From: Pseudomonas sp. B33.4
Lineage (GTDB): Bacteria; Pseudomonadota; Gammaproteobacteria; Pseudomonadales; Pseudomonadaceae
Length of the DNA stretch: 64,000 nucleotides
Reading direction: 5' to 3'
Assembly: GCF_034555375.1 (NCBI RefSeq)
Contig: NZ_CP140706.1
Coordinates: forward strand, 363,001 to 427,000
Of this stretch, positions 46,389 to 56,560 are shown piece after piece; within the stretch, counting starts at the first letter, position 1; the number at the start of each line of letters is the position of its first letter. The position numbers were made by a program, and so were the translations under genes. Under the pieces are notes generated by a model. It was not told the DNA's origin, searched no databases, and was given only the letters and a program-made list of their open reading frames with translations.

Positions 46389-47186
46389 ATGAAGAAGTAT
46401 CTGTCGATGCTGCTGGTCGGCGTCACGGCACTGGTTGCAGTCAATGCGGCGCAGGCCGGCGCAATCGATGACGCGGTCAAGCGCGGCACGCTGAAAGTCG
46501 GTATGGATCCGACCTACATGCCGTTCGAAATGACCAACAAGCGCGGCGAAATCATCGGCTTTGAAGTCGACATCCTCAAAGCCATGTCCAAGGCTATGGG
46601 CGTCAAACTGGAACTGGTTTCGACCGGGTACGACGGCATCATCCCGGCGCTGATGACCGACAAGTTCGACATGATCGGCAGCGGCATGACCCTGACTCAG
46701 GAACGCAATCTGCGCCTGAACTTCAGTGAACCGTTCATCGTGGTCGGCCAGACCCTGCTGATCCGCAAGGAGCTGGAAGGCACCATCAAGTCGTACAAAG
46801 ACCTGAACACCGCCGACTACCGCATCACCTCCAAGCTCGGCACCACCGGTGAGATGGTCGCCAAGAAGCTGATCTCCAAAGCCAAGTACCACGGCTACGA
46901 CAACGAGCAGGAAGCCGTGCTCGACGTGGTCAACGGCAAGGCTGATGCCTTCATCTATGACGCCCCTTACAACGTGGTTGCGGTGACCAAGGTCGGTGCC
47001 GGCAAACTGGTGTTCCTCGACAAGCCGTTCACCTACGAGCCTTTGGCGTTTGGTCTGAAGAAGGGTGACTACGACAGCCTCAACTTCATCAACAACTTCC
47101 TGCACCAGATCCACGAAGACGGCACCTACGATCGCATCCATGACAAGTGGTTCAAGAGCACCGAGTGGCTCAAGGACATGGAATAA
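46389..47186 (+). CDS. Amino-acid ABC transporter, periplasmic substrate-binding protein
   Basis: A 265-residue family-3 solute-binding protein. The signal peptide is MKKYLSMLLVGVTALVAVNA with cleavage after AQA, and the mature protein reads VGMDPTYMPFEMTNKRGEIIGFEVD, the classic polar-amino-acid binder signature, with LVSTGYDGIIPALMTDKFDMIGSGMTLT following. The specificity cannot be fixed from sequence. I chose ATG 46389 for the signal peptide. It begins a three-gene transporter unit whose place after opgH matches PAO1 as I recall. Confidence 0.92.
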   Translation: MKKYLSMLLVGVTALVAVNAAQAGAIDDAVKRGTLKVGMDPTYMPFEMTNKRGEIIGFEVDILKAMSKAMGVKLELVSTGYDGIIPALMTDKFDMIGSGMTLTQERNLRLNFSEPFIVVGQTLLIRKELEGTIKSYKDLNTADYRITSKLGTTGEMVAKKLISKAKYHGYDNEQEAVLDVVNGKADAFIYDAPYNVVAVTKVGAGKLVFLDKPFTYEPLAFGLKKGDYDSLNFINNFLHQIHEDGTYDRIHDKWFKSTEWLKDME

Positions 47187-47213
47187 CGCCGGTCTGCCAG
47201 ACCGCGTCGCTTC

Positions 47214-47303
47214 AATCGCGGGCAAGCCCGCTCCCACAGGTTTAGCGCCGAACACAAAATTTGTGCTCACCTAAAACACTGTGGGAGCGAGCCTGCTCGC
47301 GGA
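47214..47303. repeat. Hybrid REPIN with arms from two REP types
   Basis: The left arm is ATCGCGGGCAAGCCCGCTCCC, the right arm GTGGGAGCGAGCCTGCTCGCG. They pair along GGGAGCG but differ in the central palindrome. It lies between the binding-protein gene and the permease gene. Confidence 0.8.
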
Positions 47304-47340
47304 GAGGCCCTCCAGAGCAACACAAAATCCGGAACCTGCA

Positions 47341-48300
47341 ATGAAACAGAAAAAAGCCCAATGGCCCTGGCACGTCCTCACCGTGCTGGTGCTGGTCGGC
47401 CTGGCCGGCGCGTTGTATTACGCGACGTCGCTGATGTCCTACGAATGGCGCTGGAACCGCGTGCCGCAGTACTTCGCCTATCAGGCGGAAGAAACCCAGC
47501 GTGCCACCGACATCTCTACCGTCACTGAGCTGGTGCGTAAGGCCGGTAGCGCTGTCGTCACCCTGCGCAATGACGCCGGTGACGAGCAGCACCTGACCGT
47601 CGACGAGAACAGCCTGCAATTCGCTCAGGGCGACGATGTGGCTGAAGGCGACGTCGTGGGCGTGACCCGGCATTGGGCGGCAGGGCCGCTGTTGTGGGGG
47701 CTGTGGACGACGCTTTGGCTGTCGGTGGTTTCGGGTGTACTGGGTCTGTTGATCGGTCTGGTCACCGGCCTGTGCCGTCTGTCGAACAACCCGACCCTGC
47801 GCGACCTCTCGACGATCTATGTCGAACTGGTACGCGGCACGCCGCTGCTGGTGCAGATCTTCATTTTCTACTTCTTCATCGGCACGGTGATGAACCTGTC
47901 CCGCGAATTCGCCGGGATCGCCGCGCTGTCGCTGTTCACTGGCGCCTACGTGGCTGAGATCATCCGTTCCGGCGTGCAATCGATTGCCCGTGGCCAGAAC
48001 GAAGCGGCGCGTTCGCTCGGGCTGAGTGCTGGTCAGTCGATGCGTCACGTGGTGTTGCCGCAGGCGCTGAAACGCGTGCTGCCACCCTTGGCTGGGCAGT
48101 TCATCAGTCTGGTCAAGGACACCTCGCTGGTGTCGGTGATCGCCATCACCGAGCTGCTGAAAAGCGGCCGTGAGGTCATCACCACCTCGTTTTCGCCGTT
48201 CGAGATTCTGTTCTGCGTCGCCGGCCTGTACCTGTTGATCAACCTGCCGCTGTCGAAAATCGCCAGCCGGCTTGAGCGGAGGCTCGCGCAAAGTGATTGA
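47341..48300 (+). CDS. Amino-acid ABC transporter permease
   Basis: A 319-residue HisM/GlnP-type inner-membrane permease. An N-terminal helix ([20 protein letters not shown]) is followed by a hydrophilic periplasmic segment of ~75 residues (to about 110) and then the usual BPD domain with the coupling loop [33 protein letters not shown] around the EAA motif. The extra segment makes it longer than typical ~220-250-residue family members. It probably works as a homodimer, as no second permease gene is present. It overlaps the ATPase gene by 8 bp. I start at ATG 47341; the open frame upstream lies in the REPIN. Confidence 0.92.
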   Translation: MKQKKAQWPWHVLTVLVLVGLAGALYYATSLMSYEWRWNRVPQYFAYQAEETQRATDISTVTELVRKAGSAVVTLRNDAGDEQHLTVDENSLQFAQGDDVAEGDVVGVTRHWAAGPLLWGLWTTLWLSVVSGVLGLLIGLVTGLCRLSNNPTLRDLSTIYVELVRGTPLLVQIFIFYFFIGTVMNLSREFAGIAALSLFTGAYVAEIIRSGVQSIARGQNEAARSLGLSAGQSMRHVVLPQALKRVLPPLAGQFISLVKDTSLVSVIAITELLKSGREVITTSFSPFEILFCVAGLYLLINLPLSKIASRLERRLAQSD

Positions 48301-49027
48301 AGTCCGCGATCTGGTAAAAGTCTTCGACACCCGTGGGCAAGTGGTGCGCGCGGTGGATAACGTCAGCACCACGGTGGCCAAGGGCGAAGTGCTGGTGGTC
48401 ATCGGCCCGTCCGGTTCCGGCAAGTCGACCTTCCTGCGCTGCCTCAATGGTCTGGAAGAGTTCGACTCCGGCTCGGTGAGCATCGACGGCCTACAACTGG
48501 CGGACCCGAAAACCGACGTCAACGCCTACCGCCGCGAAGTCGGCATGGTCTTCCAGCATTTCAACCTGTTCCCGCACATGACCGTGCTGGAAAACCTCTG
48601 TCTGGCGCAAAAAGTCGTGCGCAAGCGCGGCAAGAAAGAGCGCGAAGCCAAGGCGATGGAATTGCTGAAAAAGGTCGGCATTGCACAGAAGGCCAACGAG
48701 TTTCCCTCACGCCTGTCGGGCGGTCAGCAACAGCGCGTGGCGATTGCCCGGGCGCTGGCGATGGAGCCAAAGGTGATGTTGTTCGATGAGCCGACGTCGG
48801 CGCTCGACCCGGAAATGGTCGGCGAAGTGCTGGACGTGATGAAGAACCTGGCCGTGGAAGGCATGACCATGGTTTGCGTGACCCACGAGATGGGTTTCGC
48901 CCGGGAAGTGGCGGATCGGGTGTTGTTTTTCGATCACGGCAAACTGCTGGAAGATGCTGCGCCGGCAGAGTTCTTTGATGCGCCGAAGGATCCGCGTGCG
49001 CAGGCCTTCTTGCGTCAGGTCCTCTAA
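48293..49027 (+). CDS. Amino-acid ABC transporter ATP-binding protein
   Basis: A 244-residue GlnQ/HisP-type ATPase with Walker [20 protein letters not shown], the Q-loop [17 protein letters not shown], the signature [17 protein letters not shown], Walker [16 protein letters not shown] and the switch [16 protein letters not shown] chose GTG 48293 ([10 protein letters not shown]) with GGAGG upstream; this gives the standard N-terminus and an 8-bp overlap with the permease gene. It powers uptake by the transporter encoded by the two preceding genes. Confidence 0.94.
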   Translation: MIEVRDLVKVFDTRGQVVRAVDNVSTTVAKGEVLVVIGPSGSGKSTFLRCLNGLEEFDSGSVSIDGLQLADPKTDVNAYRREVGMVFQHFNLFPHMTVLENLCLAQKVVRKRGKKEREAKAMELLKKVGIAQKANEFPSRLSGGQQQRVAIARALAMEPKVMLFDEPTSALDPEMVGEVLDVMKNLAVEGMTMVCVTHEMGFAREVADRVLFFDHGKLLEDAAPAEFFDAPKDPRAQAFLRQVL

Positions 49028-49050
49028 AAGCGGCGGCCTTGGGGGGCGCT

Positions 49051-49144
49051 AATCGCGAGCAGGCTCACTCCTACAGTGGTTTTGTGTTGTTGCACAAAAG
49101 GTGTGAACACCGCAAAACCTGTAGGAGTGAGCCTGCTCGCGATA
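49051..49144. repeat. REPIN, TGTAGGAGTGAGCCTGCTCGCGAT type, reverse layout
   Basis: Arms ATCGCGAGCAGGCTCACTCC and GGAGTGAGCCTGCTCGCGAT with the TAGGAG ends facing inward, opposite to 5352-5450. It lies between the convergent ABC transporter and chemoreceptor genes. Confidence 0.88.
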
Positions 49145-49186
49145 GCATCACCTCGGTTCACAGTGAACCGAGGTGGATGAATCACC

Positions 49187-51103
49187 TCAAACCTTGAAGC
49201 GACCCACCAGCATCTGCAGATGCGTCCCCAGTCGCGCCAGCTCGACGCTGGACGCCGCCGTCTCTTCACTCGCCGCCGAGGTCTGATCCGACACGTCCCG
49301 CACATTCAGCACGCTACGGTTGATCTCTTCAGCCACCGCGCTCTGCTGCTCGGCCGCTGCGGCAATCTGCTGGTTCATCGCCTGAATTGCCGAAACGGTG
49401 CGGGTGATGCTTTCCAGCGAACCACCGGCACGACGGGTCAGCTCAACGCTGCTGTCGGTGAGGGTGCGGCTGTTGTCCATGATCGTTGCCACTTGCTGGG
49501 TGCCGTTCTGCAGGCCGACGATCAGCTCTTCGATCTCTTCGGTGGACTTCTGCGTGCGTTGCGCGAGGCTGCGCACTTCATCGGCTACCACGGCGAAACC
49601 GCGGCCGGCTTCACCGGCACGCGCGGCCTCGATGGCGGCGTTGAGGGCCAGCAGGTTGGTTTGCTGGGCCACGGATTTGATCACGTCGAGGACGCTGCCG
49701 ATCTTGTCGCTCTCGCGCTTGAGCTCGCCCATGGCTTCGGTGGAGTGACCAACTTCAACGGCCAGACGCTCGATCTGCGCGATCGCTTCGCCGACGACTT
49801 TGTCGCCTTCGCGCGCTTGCTGGTCGGCGGCGACGGCGGCTTCAGACGCTTCCTCGGCGTTGCGCGCAACTTCCTGCACGGTGGCGGCCATTTCGTTCAT
49901 GGCGGTGGCGACCTGATCGGTCTCGATTTTCTGATTGTTGACCCCGGCGCTGGTCTGCTCGGTCACCGCCGACAGTTCTTCAGCGGCGCTGGCGATTTGG
50001 GTGACGCCATCGCTGATCCCGCCGACCAGTTCACGCAGGCCTTGGGTCATGCTCTGCATCGAGCGTTGCAGTTGGCCAAGTTCATCGCGGCGCAGGGACA
50101 CCAGGTTGTGGGTCAGGTCGCCAGCGGCCACGCGTTCGGCAACTTTCAGGGTCTGGTTCAGCGGGATGATGATCTGGCGAGTGATCGCCCAAGCGGCCAG
50201 CAGACCGAACGCCACAGCCAGTAAGGTGGCGATGATCAGCATGTTCTTGGCATGCGCGGCATCGGTGTCGCGCACCACGGTTTGCGATTCAGTGAGTTTC
50301 TTGCTGACGTCGATGAGGGTGTCGCCCTGCGTCGACATGCGCGCGGCGGCCTTGGCGTTGTTGACCTGCGAATCGCGGAACTGAGCGACCGCTGCGCGAT
50401 AGGCTTTGATCGAGTCAGTCGCCTGTTGCAGGTTGGCGATGTGCTGTTCCGGCAGTTTGGCCGGCAGGCTGTCGAGGTTTTTCAGGGCGTTGTCGATGGC
50501 GTCGAGCGCCGGTTGCTCGGCCTCAGCCTTGCCGCTGTAGGTGTAGCCGCGCACTTGGTAGCGTGCTTGCTGCAGCAGTTTGCTCAGCTCGATCACGCTG
50601 TTGAATTGCGCAACGCTGTCACCCGCCAGCATGGATTTTTCCACTTCCGCGACTTTCGCCACGGCGTTGTCGGCACTGGCGCCAAGCTTGCTGCGGGCGT
50701 CTTCGCGCTGCACGGTGGCTTGGGTCATGTCGGCAAAGGCGCGTTTGTATTCGGCAACGGCGGCCAGTTGTTGATCGACCATCGCCGCATCGGCCGGCTG
50801 TTCAATCAGGCTGCGTGCGGTTTGCAGGCCGCTGTCGAGTTTGCCGAGCAGGTCGTTGACCACGCCCGGGCCTTGCTCGCCACGGCGCGCTTCGTAGTCC
50901 AGACGCGCCAGGCGCAGGTCCTTGGTCAGCTCGTTGAGGCTGGAGATAAAGCCGAGTTTGTCACCGCGGCTGATGATGCCGCTCATGCCGGTCCAGCCGG
51001 TGAAGGTGATCAACAGTGTCAGCAACAGCACCAAGCCGAAACCGATGCCCAGCTTGCGTTTGACGCTGACGTTTCCAAGACTCTCGGCTAACCAACGGTA
51101 CAT
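49187..51103 (-). CDS. Methyl-accepting chemotaxis protein with helical bimodular (HBM) sensor
   Basis: The 638-residue chemoreceptor has a first membrane helix ([20 protein letters not shown]), a long all-alpha periplasmic region of ~250 residues typical of the HBM domain ([34 protein letters not shown]), a second helix ([21 protein letters not shown]), HAMP, and the signalling tip [23 protein letters not shown] receptors such as McpS of P. putida sense TCA-cycle acids or acetate; the ligand here is not determined by motif. A good FliA-type promoter lies 43 bp upstream. It is a single gene. Confidence 0.92.
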   Translation of the reverse strand: MYRWLAESLGNVSVKRKLGIGFGLVLLLTLLITFTGWTGMSGIISRGDKLGFISSLNELTKDLRLARLDYEARRGEQGPGVVNDLLGKLDSGLQTARSLIEQPADAAMVDQQLAAVAEYKRAFADMTQATVQREDARSKLGASADNAVAKVAEVEKSMLAGDSVAQFNSVIELSKLLQQARYQVRGYTYSGKAEAEQPALDAIDNALKNLDSLPAKLPEQHIANLQQATDSIKAYRAAVAQFRDSQVNNAKAAARMSTQGDTLIDVSKKLTESQTVVRDTDAAHAKNMLIIATLLAVAFGLLAAWAITRQIIIPLNQTLKVAERVAAGDLTHNLVSLRRDELGQLQRSMQSMTQGLRELVGGISDGVTQIASAAEELSAVTEQTSAGVNNQKIETDQVATAMNEMAATVQEVARNAEEASEAAVAADQQAREGDKVVGEAIAQIERLAVEVGHSTEAMGELKRESDKIGSVLDVIKSVAQQTNLLALNAAIEAARAGEAGRGFAVVADEVRSLAQRTQKSTEEIEELIVGLQNGTQQVATIMDNSRTLTDSSVELTRRAGGSLESITRTVSAIQAMNQQIAAAAEQQSAVAEEINRSVLNVRDVSDQTSAASEETAASSVELARLGTHLQMLVGRFKV

Positions 51104-51145
51104 GCGACCACTCCCTTCGGACCACTAATTGGACTTATGGAGAGG

Positions 51146-51172
51146 GTATCGGCCGAATGATGGCAATCTGTA
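51146..51172 (-). promoter_or_regulatory. FliA (sigma-28) promoter for the HBM chemoreceptor
   Basis: On the minus strand TACAGATT-N11-GCCGATAC matches TAAAGTTT-N11-GCCGATAA at 13 of 16 positions with exact spacing. The 5' leader would be ~35 nt. This ties the receptor to the flagellar regulon. Confidence 0.65.
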
Positions 51173-51196
51173 ACACCATTTATCCGGTGCGCAGAA

Positions 51197-51904
51197 TCAG
51201 AAGAGCCGGGCGAGCAGGGCGGTGACGGCGGTTTCGACGCGCAGGATGCGCTCGCCGAGTTGCACCGGTTGCAGGCCGGACTTGGCCAGCAGATCGATTT
51301 CGTAGGGAATCCAGCCGCCTTCAGGACCGATGGCCAGCGTCACCGGTTCGCTGAGCGCGCGCGGGCACGGTGGGAAGTTGCCGGGATGGCCGACCAGACC
51401 GAGGGTGCCGTCGGTAATCGCTGGCAGCCGATCCTCAACGAAAGGCTTGAAGCGTTTCTCGATGATGATTTCCGGCAACACGGTGTCGCGGGCCTGTTCG
51501 AGGCCGAGGATCAGTTGCTCACGAATCGCCTCAGGCTCAAGAAACGGCGTCTGCCAGAAACTCTTCTCGACCCGGTAGCTGTTGACCAGAATCACCTTCG
51601 CCACGCCCATGGTCGCCACGGTCTGAAACACCCGGCGGAGCATTTTCGGGCGGGGCAGCGCCAGTACCAGGGTCAGCGGCAGTTTGGCCGGTGGTGGCTG
51701 ATCGAGGGTGATGCGCAATTCGGCTTCACCCGCTTCCAGACGCAGCAATTCAGCCGAACCCATCAGCCCGTTGATGCGGCCGACGCGCAGGCTGTCACCG
51801 ACTTCCGAACGGTGAACTTCCTGCATATGGGTCAGGCGTCGATCACGCAGCACTACGCGGTCGGCCGCAATGAAGTCGGCCTCTTCGAGCAACAGCAGGT
51901 TCAT
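51197..51904 (-). CDS. rsmE: 16S rRNA (uracil1498-N3)-methyltransferase RsmE
   Basis: RsmE methylates U1498 of 16S rRNA in the decoding region of the 30S subunit. The 235-residue protein has an N-terminal PUA-like part ([17 protein letters not shown]) and a C-terminal SPOUT knot with the SAM-binding loops LVGHPG and [15 protein letters not shown], then [19 protein letters not shown]. Its start overlaps the tatC stop by 4 bp, so in this genome it is translationally attached to the tat operon. Confidence 0.94.
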   Translation of the reverse strand: MNLLLLEEADFIAADRVVLRDRRLTHMQEVHRSEVGDSLRVGRINGLMGSAELLRLEAGEAELRITLDQPPPAKLPLTLVLALPRPKMLRRVFQTVATMGVAKVILVNSYRVEKSFWQTPFLEPEAIREQLILGLEQARDTVLPEIIIEKRFKPFVEDRLPAITDGTLGLVGHPGNFPPCPRALSEPVTLAIGPEGGWIPYEIDLLAKSGLQPVQLGERILRVETAVTALLARLF

Positions 51905-52692
51905 GCCTGGGTCGCTGGCGGCTGGTCGTTGTGGTCGTCGGCCGGGTTCTCGTCCGGGCGTTCGCGCTTGCTGATCAAACCACCGAACAGGATGCCGATT
52001 TCAAACAGCATCCACATCGGCACGGCCAGCAGGGTCTGCGAGAAAATGTCCGGCGGCGTCAGGATCATGCCGACCACAAAGCAGCCGATGATCACGTACG
52101 GGCGGATCTTCTTCAGGTAGGCCACGTCGACCACGCCGATCCACACCAGCAGCACCACGGCTACCGGGATCTCGAACGCCACGCCGAAAGCGAAGAACAG
52201 CGTCATGACGAAATCGAGGTAACTGGCGATGTCGGTCATCATTTCCACGCCAGCCGGAGTGGCTGCGGCGAAGAATTTGAAGATCAGCGGGAACACGAAG
52301 TAATAGGCGAACGCCATGCCGGTATAGAACAGCAGAATGCTCGACACCAGCAACGGCACCGCGATGCGTTTCTCATGCTTGTACAGGCCCGGCGCGATAA
52401 AGCCCCAGATCTGATGCAGAATCACCGGGATCGCGAGGAATAGCGAGACCATCATCGTCAGCTTCAGCGGCGTCAGGAACGGCGACGACACGTCGGTGGC
52501 GATCATCGTCGCGCCGACCGGCAGGTACTGGCGCAGCGGTGTCGAGACGAAGGTGTAGATCTGCTGGGTGAACGCGAACAGCCCGGCGAAGATGATGAAG
52601 ATCGCCGCGACACAACGCAGCAGGCGGGTGCGCAACTCGGTGAGGTGCGAAACCAGCGGCATGTGCTGGTCGTTTTCGGGGAGATCGCTCAT
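51901..52692 (-). CDS. tatC: Sec-independent protein translocase subunit TatC
   Basis: TatC is the twin-arginine signal-peptide receptor in the inner membrane. The 263-residue protein has six hydrophobic spans and the conserved features [13 protein letters not shown] near the N-terminus, the first periplasmic loop ([23 protein letters not shown] split across it), [16 protein letters not shown] core and the FxxE region [11 protein letters not shown]. It overlaps tatB (ATGA) and rsmE (ATGA). The C-terminal tail is charged ([13 protein letters not shown]). Confidence 0.96.
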   Translation of the reverse strand: MSDLPENDQHMPLVSHLTELRTRLLRCVAAIFIIFAGLFAFTQQIYTFVSTPLRQYLPVGATMIATDVSSPFLTPLKLTMMVSLFLAIPVILHQIWGFIAPGLYKHEKRIAVPLLVSSILLFYTGMAFAYYFVFPLIFKFFAAATPAGVEMMTDIASYLDFVMTLFFAFGVAFEIPVAVVLLVWIGVVDVAYLKKIRPYVIIGCFVVGMILTPPDIFSQTLLAVPMWMLFEIGILFGGLISKRERPDENPADDHNDQPPATQA

Positions 52693-53171
52693 GGGGCTCG
52701 CGGCGGTAATGTTGGGTCATGAGGCGCTGGTGTGATCGGCGCGGCGGTTGGAGATACGTGTTCAACCGAGGTTTCTGTGGCAGCAGGCGCGGGTTCTGTC
52801 GGCGCTTCAACGGCAGTAGGCGCTGTTGCTGTTGCTGTTGCTGTTGCAACAGTAGGAGCAACGGCCGTAGTCGGCGCATGAATCGTCTGCTGACCTACAT
52901 GCTCAACCGGCGTCGGCTCCTGCTGAACCGGCGTGAAAATCTTCCGCGCCTCTTGTTCCAGCGACAGAATGTGCTCGTTGTGCAGTTGCCGACGGATCTC
53001 GTCGGCACCTATTTCACGTTCAACTTCCTGTTTGATCGCGTTGAAGCTGCGCTTCAGCCGCCCGACCCACAGGCCAGCGGTGCGTGCAGCCCCCGGCAAA
53101 CGCTCGGGGCCCAGCACCAGCAGGGCCACGAGGCCGACAAGCAGCAGTTCAGAGAAGCTGATACCAAACAT
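52689..53171 (-). CDS. tatB: Sec-independent protein translocase subunit TatB
   Basis: TatB forms the Tat receptor complex with TatC. The 160-residue protein has the N-terminal membrane helix with the conserved start [20 protein letters not shown] and GPERLP hinge, an amphipathic helix, and a long Ala/Thr/Pro/Glu-rich C-terminal tail. The tail includes a (Thr-Ala)n run encoded by four perfect GCTGTT hexamers (52822-52845 on the plus strand). It lies between tatA and tatC. Confidence 0.96.
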   Translation of the reverse strand: MFGISFSELLLVGLVALLVLGPERLPGAARTAGLWVGRLKRSFNAIKQEVEREIGADEIRRQLHNEHILSLEQEARKIFTPVQQEPTPVEHVGQQTIHAPTTAVAPTVATATATATAPTAVEAPTEPAPAATETSVEHVSPTAAPITPAPHDPTLPPRAP

Positions 53172-53181
53172 TAGTCAGTGC

Positions 53182-53463
53182 TCACACGTCTTTGCGGATC
53201 GGCTCTTCGACTTTCTGCGCCTGCACGTCGATGGTGTGCGGCGGGTTGGCCTGAGCGGTGGCTTGCGGCTGCACCGGTGGCACTGGCTGTGCAGGCGTCA
53301 CGGTTGGATCAGCGGCCGGTTTTTCATCGTCGTTCATGGCTTTGCGGAAGCCCTTGATCGACTCGCCAACGTCGGTGCCGAGGTTTTTCAGTTTCTTGGT
53401 GCCAAACACCAGCACCACAACAACCAGAATGACGATCCAGTGTTTCCAGTCAAAAATGCCCAT
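53182..53463 (-). CDS. tatA: Sec-independent protein translocase subunit TatA
   Basis: TatA oligomers form the translocation site recruited by TatBC. The 93-residue protein starts [20 protein letters not shown], followed by the [14 protein letters not shown] hinge/amphipathic helix, and then a Pro/Ala/Gln-rich tail. I chose ATG 53463, with GAGAGGAAC upstream; the frame is open upstream into the hisE end but that is outside the family's start. It is first of tatA-tatB-tatC, 25 bp after hisE. Confidence 0.96.
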   Translation of the reverse strand: MGIFDWKHWIVILVVVVLVFGTKKLKNLGTDVGESIKGFRKAMNDDEKPAADPTVTPAQPVPPVQPQATAQANPPHTIDVQAQKVEEPIRKDV

Positions 53464-53488
53464 GTTGCTGTTCCTCTCTAAAAGTTGT

Positions 53489-53821
53489 TCAGGCGGACGG
53501 ACGCGAGGCTTTCTCGACGTGTCCGGACAGACCGAAGCGGCGATCCAGTTCATCCAGCACGGCCTGCGGATGCTGCCCCAGTTGGGCGAGCATGACCATG
53601 CTGTGGAACCACAGGTCAGCGGTCTCGTAGATCACGTCGCTGCAGTCGCCGCTGATGGCGGCATCCTTGGCGGCAATAATGGTTTCGACCGACTCTTCGC
53701 CGACTTTCTCCAGAATCTTGTTCAAACCCTTGTGATACAGACTAGCCACATACGAGCTGTCGGCGGCTGCGCCTTTGCGCTCTTCGAGCACTTCGGCCAG
53801 GCGGGTCAGGGTGTCACTCAT
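53489..53821 (-). CDS. hisE: Phosphoribosyl-ATP pyrophosphatase
   Basis: HisE cleaves pyrophosphate from phosphoribosyl-ATP, second step of histidine biosynthesis. The 110-residue all-alpha MazG-fold protein shows [21 protein letters not shown] and ETIIAAKD with the acidic metal-binding residues, then [14 protein letters not shown]. It overlaps hisI by 8 bp; in enteric bacteria the two are fused, here they are separate but coupled. The tat genes follow. Confidence 0.96.
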   Translation of the reverse strand: MSDTLTRLAEVLEERKGAAADSSYVASLYHKGLNKILEKVGEESVETIIAAKDAAISGDCSDVIYETADLWFHSMVMLAQLGQHPQAVLDELDRRFGLSGHVEKASRPSA

Positions 53822-54215
53822 GTTTGTGTCCTGCGGAATAGATAGCGTGCGGGTCTTTCAGAACCGGGTCGACGGTTTTCCAGTCGCCGTTTTCGAAGAC
53901 ACGGTAAAAGCAGCTTTGACGGCCGGTATGGCAAGCGATGTCGCCGATCTGTTCAACCATCAGGATGATCACGTCGGCGTCACAGTCCAGACGCATCTCA
54001 TGCAAGGTCTGTACATGGCCGGACTCTTCGCCCTTGCGCCACAGCTTGCCACGGGAACGTGACCAGTAGATTGCACGGTTTTCCGCAGCGGTCAGTTCGA
54101 GCGCTTCGCGGTTCATCCAGGCCATCATCAGCACGCGTCCGGTCTTGTGATCCTGGGCAATCGCTGGCACCAGGCCATCAGCGTCCCACTTGATCTCGTC
54201 CAGCCAGTTTTTCAT
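53814..54215 (-). CDS. hisI: Phosphoribosyl-AMP cyclohydrolase
   Basis: HisI opens the purine ring of phosphoribosyl-AMP, third step of histidine biosynthesis. The 133-residue enzyme carries [30 protein letters not shown], the metal-binding DCDADVIIL and [11 protein letters not shown] with the zinc cysteines. I chose ATG 54215 ([11 protein letters not shown], with GGGAA upstream) rather than the TTG two codons earlier. A REP-like repeat separates it from ubiB. Confidence 0.96.
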   Translation of the reverse strand: MKNWLDEIKWDADGLVPAIAQDHKTGRVLMMAWMNREALELTAAENRAIYWSRSRGKLWRKGEESGHVQTLHEMRLDCDADVIILMVEQIGDIACHTGRQSCFYRVFENGDWKTVDPVLKDPHAIYSAGHKHE

Positions 54216-54233
54216 CTTCAATTCCCGAAACGC

Positions 54234-54327
54234 AGCTACGAGCGTTGAGCTTCAAGCTGCAAGTAAAAGCAGATTGCGGTGTTCCTGTAACGTCAGGCTT
54301 GCAGCTCGCAGCTTATAACTTGCAGCT
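54234..54327. repeat. REP-like inverted repeat, AGCTGCAAGCTTGAAGCT type
   Basis: Imperfect arms AGCTACGAGCGTTGAGCTTC.. and ..CAGCTTATAACTTGCAGCT are ~35 bp apart. It is related in style to the element at 62987-63046 and distinct from the other REP types. It fills the ubiB-hisI gap. Confidence 0.7.
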
Positions 54328-54335
54328 GATTCGTG

Positions 54336-55940
54336 CTATCGGCGAACGACCAGATACAAGCCGACTGCCACCATGATTCCCGCCGGCCAATGCCCCAATT
54401 CGTGCAGCGGGCCACCGAGGGCGAGGATCACCCCGCCGGCCAGATGCGCGCAACCGAGCAGGCGCAGGAACCAGTCGTCCTTGCGTTTATGCCACGGTGG
54501 CGGCGGGTCGTAAGCGTGTGGCTGGGACATGCGTTCGAGCAGATCGCGGGCCATATTCGCCAGGTGCGGCAGTTGTTCGAACTGGCTCTGCACGTTGCCG
54601 AGCAAGGCTTTCGGGCTGACGCGCTCGCGCATCCAGCGTTCGAGAAACGGCTGCGCGGTGTTCCACAGATCCAGATCCGGGTACAGCTGACGGCCGAGGC
54701 CTTCGATGTTCAGCAGGGTCTTTTGCAGCAGCACCAGTTGCGGCTGCACTTCCATGTTGAAGCGCCGTGCGGTCTGGAACAGGCGCATCAGCACCTGGCC
54801 AAATGAAATATCTTTTAACGGTTTTTCGAAGATCGGCTCGCACACGGTGCGGATCGCCGCTTCGAATTCGTTGAGTTTGGTTTCTGCCGGCACCCAGCCC
54901 GAGTCGATGTGCAATTGCGCCACGCGGCGGTAATCACGCTTGAAGAAGGCGAACAGGTTGCGCGCCAGATAATCCTGGTCTTCCGGGGTCAGGCTGCCGA
55001 CGATGCCGCAGTCGATCGCAATGTATTGCGGGCTCCACGGATTGACGGTGCTGACGAAGATGTTGCCGGGATGCATGTCGGCATGGAAGAAACTGTCGCG
55101 GAACACCTGAGTGAAGAAGATCTCCACGCCGCGTTCGGCGAGCATTTTCATGTCGGTGCGCTGGTCGGCGAGGGTCGCCAGATCCGTCACCTGAATGCCG
55201 TAGATACGCTCCATCACCAGCACTTTCGGCCGGCACCAGTCCCAATAGACTTGCGGCACGTAGAGCAGCGGCGAGCCTTCGAAGTTGCGCTTCAACTGGC
55301 TGGCGTTGGCCGCTTCGCGCAGCAGATCCAATTCGTCGTAGATGGTTTTTTCGTAGTCCTGCACCACGTCGACCGGGTGCAGCAGACGCGCGTCGGCCGA
55401 GAGCTTTTCGGCGGCGCGGGCGAGGATGAACAGCCACGCCAGATCCTGCGCGATGATCGGCTTCAGGCCCGGGCGGATCACTTTGACCACGACTTCTTCG
55501 CCGGTTTTCAACTGCGCGGCATGCACTTGCGCCACCGAGGCCGAGGCCAGCGGTTCGACGTCGAAACGGCTGAACACGTCGCTGATCTTCTTGCCCAGCT
55601 GTTCTTCGATCAGCTTGATCGACAGTTGCGAGTCGAACGGCGGCACGCGGTCCTGCAACAGCATCAGCTCATCGGCGATGTCTTCCGGCAGCAGGTCGCG
55701 GCGGGTCGAAAGAATCTGCCCGAACTTGATGAAAATCGGCCCGAGATCCTGCAACGCCAGGCGCAAACGCGCACCCCGACTCAGATCCAGCGGCTTGCGC
55801 GGGAACCAGCGCCACGGCAGCACATAGCGCAGCGCCAGAAGGAACCACGGCAACGGCAGATCGAACAGCAGGTCATCGAGGCGGTAGCGGATCACGACGC
55901 GCTGGATGCGCAGCAGACGGCGGACGGCGAGCAGCTTCAT
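54336..55940 (-). CDS. ubiB: Ubiquinone biosynthesis atypical kinase UbiB
   Basis: UbiB is an ABC1/ADCK-type ATPase required for ubiquinone biosynthesis, thought to extract or present hydrophobic intermediates. The 534-residue protein has the diagnostic KxGQ helix ([16 protein letters not shown]), an Ala-rich nucleotide loop ([15 protein letters not shown]), the invariant Lys motif (VVVKVIRPG), and the metal-binding DMHPGNIFV and [10 protein letters not shown]. Two C-terminal hydrophobic helices anchor it. Its start overlaps the ubiJ stop (ATGA). Confidence 0.96.
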   Translation of the reverse strand: MKLLAVRRLLRIQRVVIRYRLDDLLFDLPLPWFLLALRYVLPWRWFPRKPLDLSRGARLRLALQDLGPIFIKFGQILSTRRDLLPEDIADELMLLQDRVPPFDSQLSIKLIEEQLGKKISDVFSRFDVEPLASASVAQVHAAQLKTGEEVVVKVIRPGLKPIIAQDLAWLFILARAAEKLSADARLLHPVDVVQDYEKTIYDELDLLREAANASQLKRNFEGSPLLYVPQVYWDWCRPKVLVMERIYGIQVTDLATLADQRTDMKMLAERGVEIFFTQVFRDSFFHADMHPGNIFVSTVNPWSPQYIAIDCGIVGSLTPEDQDYLARNLFAFFKRDYRRVAQLHIDSGWVPAETKLNEFEAAIRTVCEPIFEKPLKDISFGQVLMRLFQTARRFNMEVQPQLVLLQKTLLNIEGLGRQLYPDLDLWNTAQPFLERWMRERVSPKALLGNVQSQFEQLPHLANMARDLLERMSQPHAYDPPPPWHKRKDDWFLRLLGCAHLAGGVILALGGPLHELGHWPAGIMVAVGLYLVVRR

Positions 55941-56560
55941 GCGTTATCGCTTGGGTCGAGGAATCGGGAAAGGCGCTCGAAACGCGCCTCGAGACGTTCC
56001 AGATCAAGTTTGATCCGGTCCAGTTCGCTGAACCGCGCTTCGGCTTCGCGCTGCCCGACGAGGGTGCGCGATTCTTCGGCGAGGTATTCGGCGAGGTTCT
56101 GGTTGAGGCTGGCAAATCCTTGTTGATACCAGCGCGCGCGGCTGCGCAGATGGCCACCGACCAGTTGCGTGGCGACCGGGCCGAGCCAGCGCGAGAGTTC
56201 GTACTCCCAGTCCAGCTCAAGATCCTGCAGCACACCGGCCAGCTCCAGCAGCACACCGCTGTCGCCATCGAGCTCGACTTCCGGGGCATGCAACACCGCG
56301 GTCTTGTCTTTGCTCACGGCCAGTTTGATCAGGCTCGAGGCCGGGGCACGCAGGGTGCAGTCGACAGCGGTTTCCCAGTGCGAGGCCAGCATCAAACCTT
56401 CGTCGCTCGGCAATATGAACAGTTGCAGCGCCGGGCTGCGGCAGTCGACAGCAATTACCTTGCCGGTCAAATGCGCCAGCCGCGGCAGCGCCGTGCTGTC
56501 GAGACGCAGCACCCGGTTGAGGCCGAGTTCAACGCTGGCGAGCAGCCCGGTGAGCAACAT
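55937..56560 (-). CDS. ubiJ: Ubiquinone biosynthesis accessory factor UbiJ
   Basis: UbiJ is an SCP2-domain lipid-binding protein that holds ubiquinone intermediates in the soluble Ubi metabolon with UbiK. The 207 residues include the SCP2 fold ([51 protein letters not shown]) and a C-terminal coiled coil ([20 protein letters not shown]). It sits between ubiE and ubiB, touching ubiE by one base (TGATG) and ubiB by ATGA, so ubiE-ubiJ-ubiB is one unit. Confidence 0.94.
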   Translation of the reverse strand: MLLTGLLASVELGLNRVLRLDSTALPRLAHLTGKVIAVDCRSPALQLFILPSDEGLMLASHWETAVDCTLRAPASSLIKLAVSKDKTAVLHAPEVELDGDSGVLLELAGVLQDLELDWEYELSRWLGPVATQLVGGHLRSRARWYQQGFASLNQNLAEYLAEESRTLVGQREAEARFSELDRIKLDLERLEARFERLSRFLDPSDNA

